Below are positions 45,165 through 55,191 of a DNA stretch of 64,000 nucleotides, piece after piece. The position numbers were made by a program, and so were the translations under genes. This DNA is from Euphorbia lathyris. Taxonomy: Eukaryota; Streptophyta; Magnoliopsida; Malpighiales; Euphorbiaceae. Within the stretch, counting starts at the first letter, position 1, and every line of letters begins with the position of its first letter. Below the pieces are notes generated by a model. That model worked only from the letters and a program-made list of their open reading frames with translations, was not told the DNA's origin and did not search any database. The stretch is taken from NCBI RefSeq assembly GCF_963576675.1, contig NC_088911.1, positions 89,557,256-89,621,255 on the forward strand, read 5' to 3'.

Positions 45165-48014
45165 GTAGCCCGTTTCTACTTCTTTTTCTTTTGCTTAGAC
45201 TGACTGCTTCTAGGAGCCTCCTGCTGAGTTCTAGCCTGTTATTTCTCCCCCGTTTTGTCAGAATCGGGTGGAGGAGGAATTCTAAAGGAGTCGGTTAAGA
45301 CTGCAGTGGTCAGCACGCCGGATAGCTCCTTAAGTTTATCGGCACTCTTATTGATACCGTCGAAAACAATGACGCCTTCATCCAAGACCTCTTTTGGTAT
45401 GCCGATTTCAGCGGCGCTGAGCAGACTCAGTATGTAAGCTTGAGACTTACCTACCCAAGTAATTGAATCTGTCAGTGCAGTAAAAACTTGATGAAAGGTC
45501 TTCAACAGTGCTGAGTCATAATATTGGGATATTGTTATGACGCACATGGGTGAAGATCCTTTGAGAGTTGACCAATATCTCATTCTGCTTCATCTGGTCA
45601 GTGTCCATCTCTTGCTTATTCAAGTTCAGCAGACGAACTGCTTCGCTAATTTGCTTCACCGAGCATTGAGAGTAGGAGGCCAGCTGATTGTTGGTCTTGG
45701 TTTGCTCAGTGTGAAGCTGGGCAAAGAGCATCTTAACTTCATCAGAAGTTGCATACTGAGTATTCGCAGCTGACAAGGTCTGGAATTGGCCTTGAAGAGT
45801 GTTAAGATGTTAAACCATTGTCAGTTGAAGCTCAGCCAGCTTCGTTATTGAGTTCTGATTGGGCTGTTGTGATTGAATTGAGATCATATCACTTAGCAAA
45901 TCCTTCAGTCCTTTAACCTCAGTTAAGAGCTGAGAGACTTGGGATAGCTGAGTTGATGTATTGCCACTTGACCCAGCAGTAGGTTCAGCAGTTTGATGAA
46001 AGTCCTTAATTAATGATTGCACCGAGTTGATGAGTTTTCTGCCAGACTCAGTGGCATGCAGATAGCTTAGGGATCCTTCATCGTGTTGCCTAGTTTCCTC
46101 AGTATGACCAGTTTGTGGAGGAGTCAGAGTTATGACGTGGTCAGTGACTGGAATGGAGTTTTCAGTCTGCACTTGGTGTTCTGGAAGAGATGGTTGATCG
46201 GCAGGAATTATGGTTGGTGAAGTAGTAACCCTAATAGATTCAGTGCTGACGGGGGCAGGAATGTTCTGAGTCAGCACAGTGCTTGAGGCAGCAACATTGA
46301 CGAGAACTTGCTCGATTTGGCTAGTAGAGTTGGCGGAAGCATTCAAGTCGGCTTGTTCCTTTTGTGAAGAAACAGAGGCTTGCTTTTCAAGAGAAGCTTG
46401 TTGAGAAGAAGGGGCTTGCTTACTGAAAAACTTCAGCTTCAGAGAAGAAGGATCTTTAGTCGGCTTTTGAACAGGGAGGTCAATGACCGTTTTCTGACTT
46501 GCCTTTACTAATCTTCTTTTGTGAGGAGGAGTGGGATCAGCTTGGATAGATTCTCCTGAGTGAGAAGGAGAAGTCTCTTCTTGATCAGCATTGGGCTGAT
46601 TAACTTGTACTTGTACTTTATCTGCATCCAACTCAGTGTTAGTTGGGTCAGCAGCTTCCTCTTCATTCGCTGTCTCCTCAGCATCATCTTGATCGATGTC
46701 TTCTTCTTCTTCTTCTTCCTCATCATCCTAATCTGAGTTATCTAATTCTTCTTCCACCTGAGTGATGAAGTGATCATCCAGTTCCACATCATCTTCTTGA
46801 TGCTCAGCTTCAGTTCCTTGACACTGTGTGAAGTGAGAATCACCAGGAACAATGATGTCAGTGGGGATAGCATCAATTGGGGTCAGCTCTGAAGACTTCT
46901 TCTTCTTCAGAGGTTGCTCAGCTTCCAGTCTTTCCTCTGTATCAGGCTCATCGTGCTTGCTTCTCTTCTCAGCTGACTTAGGTCTCTCATCACCTTTTTG
47001 AGCAGCTGACTTTAGCTTCTTGGCCTGAGGCTCAGCCTTCTTTGAAGGAGTCCCAACAGCTTTCCTTTTTCGGGCAGCTGGAGCCTTTGTCCTTTTTCCC
47101 TTCTTTGAGACAGTTGTCTCCTCATCAGCCTCATCAGCATTTTTGCCTTTCTTAATTGGTTGGTTATACTTCAAGGCACGCAGCGCAGCAGCTGTGATCT
47201 CGGAGCCTTGGGCCTAAGTTTCCTCGAATAGATCAATATGATGGTCTATGAGGATTCTGGTTATGAGTGAGCCCAGCCTTAAAGTTCGTGTGCTCCTCTG
47301 GAAGCCAGCGATTAGGAAAACTGGCATGTTGATGGGCTTGAAGGTCAGCATATGCCATATGAAGCATTGCTCGAAATTCGTCGCTGAGCTGGTGCAATTA
47401 ATCTTGGGGTAGATGTAATTGGTCAGCAGGTAATGTGCCATCTTTTGATGCTGGCCCATTGAAGAGCTTGAGATTTCTCCAGAATGACCATGGGGTTTGC
47501 AGAAGGTGGCTACGTACCCAGTTCCTTCATGATCACCAGTTCTCCTCAGCTTTGTTCCCTCATTCTTCAATTTTAGCAGATTGGCAAGGTAAGTAGGGTT
47601 GACAAAGATTGTTTTATCCTTTACCACGGTTACCAGATAGTCCTGGTTGTCGTCAGCAACCCGCAGATTGTGGTAAAATTCCCTTACTAGGTCAGGGTAA
47701 GTTGGGTCTCTAATGGAGAATAGCTCCGTCCACCCATTCTTTGATATCCATTCATAGAATGGCTGCTCGGTTGTTACGAAGGCCTCAGAGAACCATCTCG
47801 AGAAGTCTATCTTCCACTCTCTGACGTCCTCGAAAACCTTAGTATAGGTTCTTACTTTGGTCCGCTTTCCTTTAGATGAGGTAGCTTGGCCAACTTTCCC
47901 TTTACTCGGTGTCGTGGCTTTCGTCATTTCAGGCATAGTAGTATGCTTAGAAGGTTCATCGGAACTGGTCTTAGGGTGACCGGCACTGGAGATGTTCACG
48001 AAAACCTTAGTCAT
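45165..48014 (-). pseudogene. Envelope-like ORF of the copia element, broken
   Basis: This is the third ORF of SIRE-type elements, whose role is unproven. The N-terminal part (48014-47214, 266 codons) holds a plant-transposon-protein-like domain with RWFSEAFVTTEQPFYEW, YPDLVREFYHNL and VNPTYLANLL. A Lys-rich basic stretch, a long acidic run (near 46735-46680), a Ser/Gln-rich linker and coiled-coil segments follow. The frame is interrupted by TAG near 47215 and near 46730, TAA near 45812, and a frame change near 45540. No convincing signal peptide or transmembrane segment was seen. Confidence 0.75.
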
Positions 48015-48279
48015 AGCTTCAGAGAGAGATTAGGGAGTTTTGAGAGTTTTTAGAGAGAGAATGCTTATGCTAGAGGATTTGGTAAGTGTAAAGAGATAAC
48101 AATGGGTATTTGCCCATTATTTATAGCGGTGAAAAGTGGATCTTATCGAATCCATGTGTCAGTTTTGCCTTGGGATTGTCAACCGACAATGATCCTGGCT
48201 TTTATGACACATTCGGCGCATACGTCATCCTAGGTGGCTATTCGCGTGCTCTAGCATTAAATGCAATGGATCTTATACT

Positions 48280-48480
48280 CAGCGTTTAGAATACTAAGCA
48301 TTTTATATTCTGAGTGGTCAGTTTTATACAAACGGATGATTTCTCAGTTTGAGATAACTACTCGGTGCCAATTGTTTGTTCAGTATGTGATATTCATTCA
48401 TTTAGCATTAATCACTCAGCATACATCTATTCACTCAGCAAATAATAGATCACTCAGCATGTTAATTCACTCAGCATGAA
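48280..48480 (-). repeat. ACTCAGCA repeats between pol and envelope-like ORF
   Basis: The motif CACTCAGCA or a close variant occurs at least four times between 48408 and 48476, with related TCAGT/CTCAG sequences up to 48280. The same hexamer is common in the LTRs. Confidence 0.6.
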
Positions 48481-48496
48481 TATATATTAAGAGCTG

Positions 48497-51400
48497 GAAT
48501 TTACTGAAGAGGATTAAACATACCAATGGCTTCTCTCAGTATGCTGAACTGTTCACGAGCCAGTGGCTTTGTGAAGATATCCGCAAGCTGCTCATCCATT
48601 GGGACGTAGGTCAGCTTTATCTCACCCTTGAGTATATGGTCTCTAATAAAGTGATGTCTTATGCTGACATGCTTCATCCTGCTGTGTTGAATTGGGTTCT
48701 TTGATAGATCAATTGCACTTTTGTTGTCACATTTGACCTCAATTGTCTTTGTTTGAACACCATAGTCTTCAAGCTGTTGCTTAATTCATAGGACTTGAGC
48801 AACACAGTGTCCAACAGCAATGTACTCAGCTTCAGTGGTAGATAAGGCTACTGACGCCTGCTTCTTGCTGAACAAGGATACAAGACAGCTTTCTAAGAAG
48901 TGACATCCTCCAAAGGTGCTTTTTTGTTCAAGCTTGTCTCGTCCGTAGTCAGCGTCAGTGTATCCAACGAGTGTGAAACCATGAGTGTTGGGATACCATA
49001 AACCTGTGTTCAATGAGCTTTGCAAATATCTAAGGATTCTTTTTACAGCTATGTAATGAGATTCCTTAGGGTTAGATTGATATCTAGCACAGTAGCATAC
49101 TGAGAACTGAATGTCCGGTCTACTTGCTGTTAAGTAAAGTAGAGAGCCTATCATACCTCGATACAATTTGCTGTCTACCGACTTACCATTCTCGTCAGCG
49201 CAGAGGACAGTGTTAGTGCCCATAGGAGTGGATATTGGCTTGCAATTTTCAAGATCATATTTCCTCAATATCTCCTTGGCATATTTAGCTTGACTAATGA
49301 AGATGCCATTTTTCCCTTGTTTGATTTGGAGTCCAAGGAAGAAGTTGAGTTCTCCCATCATTGACATTTCAAACTCAGTCTGCATTTGCTTGCTAAATTC
49401 CTTGCACATTGACTCATTAGTAGCACTGAAAATAATATCATCAACATATATTTGAGCTAGCAGGGTGTCTTTACCCTTTATCTTAATGAATAAGGTTGTA
49501 TCAGCTTTGCCTCTGACATAATTTCTAGTCAGCAGGAAACTGGTCAGCCTCTCATACCAAGCACGTGGTGCTTACTTGAGGCCGTACAGAGCCTTTTTGA
49601 GTTTATAAACGTGGTTTGGGAATTTAGGATCCTCAAACCCTGGAGGTTGATTAACATAAACTTCCTCGTTTATAACTCCATTAAGGAATGCACTCTTAAC
49701 ATCCATTTGAAACAGTTTAAAGTTCATATAACTTGCATAAGCGCACAAAATTCTAATAGCCTCTAGCCTTGCCACTGGGGCAAAGGTCTCACCGTAGTCA
49801 ATACCTTCTTGCTGACTGTAGCCCTGAGCTACAAGCCTTGCTTTGTTCCTGACTACATTTCCTTGCTCATCCAGCTTGTTGCGGAAGGCCCATCTTGTTC
49901 CAATGGTCTTCTGACTCCTTGGATGTGGCACTAACTCCCATACATCGTTTCTTCTGAATTGGTCAAGTTCCTCTTGCATTGCGTTCATCCAGAATTCATC
50001 TTCCTCAGCATCAGCGAAGTTCTTAGGTTCCTGAACTGAGACGAAGGCTACGTTGCTGAGGTATCTCCTGAGTTGATTTCTTGTCATCAGGGTATTCTCA
50101 GCGGCATCAAGAATGGCACTCTCTAAGTGTCCTCTTGGTATCCTTATCTCCTTTGGTAGATTGATGTCTTGTGCTGTCTGTGTTTCAACAATCTCTGCAT
50201 GTATAGATTGGTCAGTGAAAACAATTTGAGGTTCACTTTTACCTTTGGTCAGCCCTTGAGGGAATGACTCAGCGGCTGTATCTTGATCAACGGGTACTGG
50301 GTGTGGATCATCCTCGGTCAGCGGCAGATATCTTCCTGCAGGGTTTGTTTCATCGAACTCAACATGTACTGACTCTTCTAAAACTTGAGTTCGTTTATTG
50401 AAAACTCTGTATGCTTTGCTGTTTGTTGAGTAGCCTAAAAAGATAGCTTCATCAGCTTTTGAGTCAAACTTAGCTAGGCTATCTTTGGTGTTTAAAATAA
50501 AACATTTACAGCCAAAGGCACGAAAGTATCCAATGTTGGGCTTTCGTCCTTTCCAAAGTTCGTAGGGGGTTTTCTTTAGTATAGGTCTAACAAGAGCCCT
50601 ATTAAGAATATAGCACGCTGTGTTAACAGCTTCTCCCCAAAAGTACTTTGGAAGCCTATGCTCACTCAGCATTGTCCTGGCTATTTCAACCAAGGTTCTG
50701 TTCTTCCTTTCAATAACCCCATTTTGTTGAGGCGTCCTAGGAGTAGAAAAATTATGGTCAATGCCGCTGGCTTCATAGAATTCAACAAACTGTTCGTTTT
50801 TTAATTCTCCACCATTATCACTTCGGATGTGAGCCAATTTTAGGTCTTTATCATTTTCAAGTTTTCTAACCAAATTTGAAAATGTCTCAAAGGTCTCATC
50901 CTTGCTACTCAGCAAGATGACCCAAGTGTACCGAGAGAAGTCATCTACAATGACCAAGGAAAATCTTCTTCCACCCAGACTCATCGGCTGGACTGGACCG
51001 AAGAGATCCAAGTGTAGTAACTCTAACAGACGCTTAGTTGAGACAATATTTTTACTATGAAAAGATTGTTTGGTTTGTTTTCCAGCTTGGCAAGCGTGGC
51101 ATAGTTGATCTTTTTCAAATTTAAGTTCTGGCAGTCCCTCAACCAATTGCTTTCTTGCTAATTTGGCTAGGAGGTCCATGCTTACATGACCAAGTCTCCT
51201 GTGCCATAGCCAGGAATTTTCTTCCTTTGAAACTAAGCATACAGTTTTTGAAAACTTTTTCTCCAAGTTCAGCATGAAGACATTATCAATGCGAGGGACA
51301 GTTAGAATTAACTCATTAGTTTTACCCTCGTATATTTTACATCCAGTGTCATCAAATATAACTTTTCTCCTATTATCACATAGTTGAGCTACGCTGAGTA

Positions 51401-51629
51401 AGTTATATTTGAGTCCGCTGACTAGGGAGACTGACTCAATAGTAGGATTACCTCCAATGGTTCCTGACCCTACTATCTTACCCTTTTTGTTGTCTCCAAA
51501 ACTTACGCTTCCTCCTCTTTTACGCTCAAATGTGATGAACTGAGTTTCATCACCAGTCATATGCCTCGAGCATGCGCTATCAATATACCACATCTTTGAC
51601 TTCTCATCACATCTCAGGCTTACCTGCAA
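48497..51629 (-). pseudogene. Copia pol (protease, integrase, RT, RNase H), broken by stops
   Basis: Order as in Ty1/copia. Protease [10 protein letters not shown] lies at the start of the 685-codon frame (51629-49572). Integrase follows, with its zinc region ([11 protein letters not shown] ... CHAC), core, and [17 protein letters not shown] begins at [21 protein letters not shown] after YGLK at 49572-49574 stands where this family has Gln, and a TGA near 48786 stands where it has Trp. Downstream parts still carry YVDD (about 49450) and the RNase H part SVALSTTEAEYIA (about 48830), followed by ADIFTKPL. The frame is not continuous with gag. Confidence 0.85.
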
Positions 51630-51634
51630 TGTAA

Positions 51635-53383
51635 CTAGTTACTCTTAGGTACCCAATTCTTTTTGGGTCCTTGCTTGTTAGGTTCAACAGGTAAAGCATC
51701 ATATTTTATTTTATGGCGACATACTTGAACAGTATGGCCATTCTTTCCACAGAAGTCACAGCTGACCTTCCGTTTAGGATTTCTCACTGACTGGTCAGCA
51801 CCCCAGTGCTAAGCGTGCCAGCACACCTTTGTGGTGTGTCCTTTCTTCCCACAGAAGTCACACTGGACTTTCCGTTGAGAATTCCATCTCTGCTGACCAA
51901 TATCTCGGTACTGAGTATTCAGAGGAATGTTTCTTTTGTTTAGAACCTTTAGTTGGTTCTGGATAGTTGTGACGTCCTTTCTCAGTTTCTTAGAATCTTA
52001 TTGGACTTCAGAGACAGACTTATGTATGATCTCCATGTTATCATGCAAAGTTGAGTTGTCCTGAAGAAGGAATCTGAGGTCACTCAGCTTGACCTCTTCA
52101 ACCTCGTCACAACGCCTGCTGAGTGCTCTAACTTTCTTATTACACTTTTTGACAAGTGTGTAGAGATCACTCAGGGCATTAGCCATTTCATTTCTGAGCA
52201 GGGGTAGTGATATTACCTCATTTGATTGCTCCTCGTCATCAGATGCGATGGAGGGGTTACCATGCTCAGAGATGCACGGCTCAGCAAGTTCGTCAGCCAT
52301 GAAACAGATCTTTGCTGACTCAGTGGCATCAGCTTCTGATGATGAAGACTCATCACTGTCGCTCCATGTTGCCACCATTGCCTTTTTTCCGTTCTTCCTT
52401 TCTTTCCTCAGTATGGGGCAGCTTGACTTGATATGGCCAGTTTGATGACATTCAAAGCATGTAATGGGCTTTGAGTTGTCCTTCTTGTATTTGCTGTCGC
52501 TGGACTCAGCTTTATACTTATCAAACTTTCTATAAGGCTTTTTAGAATATTTGTCATTCTTTCTGAACAACCTTTTCATCTTTCTAGTGAACATAGCCAT
52601 CTCCTCATCATCTGTTGAGCTCCCATCAGTGGAGTCAGCTTTCATGACAAGAGATTTTTGCTTCTTGTCTTCAGACTTTTCCTTCACCTCGAAATTCTTC
52701 ATTGAGATCTCATGGGTCAGCAATGAGCCGATGAGTTCATCATATTTGTAGGTGGTTAAGTCTTGAGCTTCCTCAACAGCAGTCTTCTTTGCTTGCCAGT
52801 TTTTAGGAAGACTCCTAAGAATCTTCTTGACTTGTTCTTCCTCAGTGAAGATCTTCCCAAGTCTCTTGAGCTCATTGATGATGTTTGTAAACCTTGCATT
52901 GAGCTCATTGATGATGTTTATAAACCTTGCATTCATTTCGAACAGCTCGTACAGTCTCATCTGCTGGTTCACCTTGGACTCCTTCACTTTGTTGGTTCCT
53001 TCATAGGTGACCTCCAGCTTCTTCCAGATCTCTTGCGCTGACTCACAACCTGATATCTTATTATATTCTGCAGCATCAAGCGCACAGTGAAGCATATTTA
53101 TAGCCGAAGCGTGATTTTGTAGCTTCTTGAGATCATCCTCTGTCCATTTTGCCTCAGCTTTGACAACTGTTTGGCCAGCCACAACTTCAACAGGAACAAA
53201 CGGGCCTTGGACTATTGAAAGCCATGCACTCATGTTTGTTGCCTGAATAAAGTTTTTCATCCTATTCTTCCAGAAGGTGTAGTTAGACCCGAAGAATAGG
53301 GGAGGCCGAGTAATGGACAGCCCCTCAGGTAAGATCTGAGTTGTCTGGTTTCCTGGGAGAAACCGAGTGCTGTTTTCAGCCAT
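51635..53383 (-). pseudogene. Copia gag, broken near the C-terminus
   Basis: An open frame of 461 codons (53383-51998) with the UBN2/DUF4219-type capsid region (FWKNRMKNFIQATN, EGTNKVKESKVNQQMRLYELF). A first zinc knuckle, CFECHQTGHIKSSC, lies near 52455. After a TAA at 51998, two more knuckles can be read (CDFCGKKGHTTKVC and CDFCGKNGHTVQVC), separated by a TAG near 51811 and followed by TAG near 51635. A 33-bp unit encoding NARFxNIINEL is duplicated in tandem near 52862-52935. Confidence 0.82.
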
Positions 53384-53431
53384 AGTGGGGATCAGCTCAA
53401 GGTAGTTAAACCTTTCACAGTGAGCTTTTAA

Positions 53432-53444
53432 TCTTTGATACCAC
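53432..53444 (-). other. Primer-binding site, initiator tRNA-Met
   Basis: The - strand reads GTGGTATCAAAG just inside the 5' LTR, matching TGGTATCAGAGC with one difference. This is the usual copia primer site. Confidence 0.8.
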
Positions 53445-53445
53445 T

Positions 53446-54746
53446 TGTTGGTCCCTGAACTATTTAAAATTTAAGTACGTTAAGGCTGACTTCTTTTTCT
53501 TTGAAAAAGGATTACACAGCGCGCTGAGTAAATAAGACACTAGCTTAGTCAACTGGTGACTAAGTCAGCTTCTTTCGTTAAGTCAGGAGATAGCACTTTG
53601 AGTCTATTCCTGAACTCAAATACTCAATACACACAACTCAGCGTGACCTCTTTACTTGGTCAGTTTTGTTTAAGCAAGCAATATATATATTAAGGAGTTT
53701 AAGGTTAGAAAGATGTTACTCAGCAGATTTATCCAGGTTCGGCCTCTAAGCCTACGTCCTGTCCCCGGAACACGTTCCGAGCTTTCGAATTCTCTACTGA
53801 GCTCTTTAACGGTAGAGCATCAAACCTTTTACAACTTAGAAGCTGAGTATAACAAGAGTACCTTCCTCTATACCTCTACTCACTCCTAATCTCTCGCTGA
53901 GTACTATAACCGAGTACTCAGCCTCTCCTTTCTAATCTCTAGAAATGATAAAGATTTGTCCTAAACAACAATTGCTAAGACACCTTAGATGATTGAATAA
54001 TCACTCTAGACTTTTACACGAAAGATATAGAATTTGGTGTAAGTATTTGCTTTGCTTTTCTTCACAGAACTTTGAGTAGAATTTTGGTCAGCGTAATGGC
54101 TTGATAATGTTCTGTGTTCTTGAAATGAAGCAACTGAAGGGCACTATTTATAGAGACGTCTGAGACATCAGTCATTTCGAATTTCGAAATAACCGTTGGA
54201 GGGAAACGGCTTCCTGTCGTTGTCACTCAGTCTTGCTCAGAGCTCTCGGCCAATCAGATTTGAGTATCTTCTGTCCTCGGTCATCTTTTAGTCAGTTCGG
54301 CAAAATGTCTCTCCATTTATGGTAAGGTCAACTAGACAGCGTCCTGTGTCTTCTGAACTTTACCCAAAGTGGAAACACTTTGTCTGGAAGTTGTTCTTGC
54401 TCAGCTGCTGTCTTGTACTCTTTGTCGATTCAACTCAGCAGCTTCATTCCGAAGTTGTTCAACGAAGGTCTTCTAGATCCTTCTTCCGCTGAGCTGCGTT
54501 TTGTACATAACGACAGCGTTTTGCATACGCGGGCCGAGTTGTCTTGATCTGTTTGACTTGGGCTTTGCCTTCCGTATTGGGCTTTAAGCCTTTTAGTCTT
54601 TATGTCTTATAAACAATTTAACTCAACATTGAACAAACACATTAGTATAATAAATCAAAGCATTTAAACTTAGTGTGTTTAGAATATATTTAATTTTACT
54701 TAAATAATTTTGTCAAATCAAAATCATGTGGAAAGGTGTTTCAACA
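53446..54746 (-). repeat. 5' LTR of the copia element
   Basis: 1,301 bp, TGTTGG... to ...TTCAACA on the + strand, matching 43305-44640. TATA box for the - strand near 54147. It lacks the ~35 bp present in the other LTR. Confidence 0.9.
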
Positions 54747-55191
54747 AAAACTGTGCAGAATTCTTCGCTGTCTCATATGAGATTCTGAAAATCTCAGATG
54801 AGATTCTGAAAATCTCAGTCGCGATAGGGGGTGCAAGGGCGAGTTGAAGACTTCGAAATTTTGGAGTTTGGTGACCGTACGTCGCGACTGAGATTCTGAA
54901 AATCTCAGTCACGACAGGGACTTTTCTCCCCGTCTCTCGACTGCTTCTTGTCCTCCTTGAGCGTTCTTCTGACTGATACGTATTCTTGGTACGTTTTTAG
55001 GTTTTTCCTCGATTTTAGCTCCGTTTTGACTCCATTTTAGCTCCTATTTGGATTTAACCAAATAATTAAGTACCTTGCATCAAAGAAGTAAATAAAGACG
55101 TAAAAGTATTCTAATGAATATAATTAGCACGATTTCAATGTAAATTTAACGTATTTATATATGATATTTTAGGTATATTTTGGGCTTAACA
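54747..55191 (-). repeat. 5' LTR of the Athila-like element, U3 side, with palindromes
   Basis: Continuation of the LTR beyond the copia insertion, ending GCTTAACA. It holds TGAGATT-CTGAA-AATCTCA palindromes centred at about 54787, 54808 and 54898; the last is extended to GTCGCGACTGAGATT. The first two centres are 21 bp apart. Confidence 0.8.

Larger units (their letters stand above)
43305..54746 (-). mobile_element. Sirevirus-type Ty1/copia element with envelope-like ORF
   Basis: Complete in outline: 5' LTR 54746-53446, initiator-Met primer site, gag, pol (PR-IN-RT-RNase H order of Ty1/copia), an envelope-like ORF, polypurine tract, 3' LTR 44640-43305. The gag type, long LTR and extra 3' ORF fit the SIRE group. 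Flanks are AAAAT (left) and AAAAC (right), a target duplication with one mismatch. Several stops and at least two frame changes make it non-functional. Confidence 0.88.
33345..55191 (-). mobile_element. Athila-like retrotransposon carrying two nested elements
   Basis: The block starts TGTTGAGC and ends GCTTAACA. It is flanked by GTTAG on both sides (33340-33344 and 55192-55196), so it entered as one unit. Read on the - strand: 5' LTR (55191 to 42181, split by a copia element), a tRNA-Asp primer site, two ORF-1-like genes, then a gypsy remnant, then a truncated 3' LTR (33878-33345). No gag-pol of its own was found, so it was non-autonomous or has lost pol. Confidence 0.85.

Noticed and set aside
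45239..48014. True envelope glycoprotein in the copia element
   Set aside because: No signal peptide, transmembrane anchor or Cys-rich ectodomain was seen; the name envelope-like is positional only.
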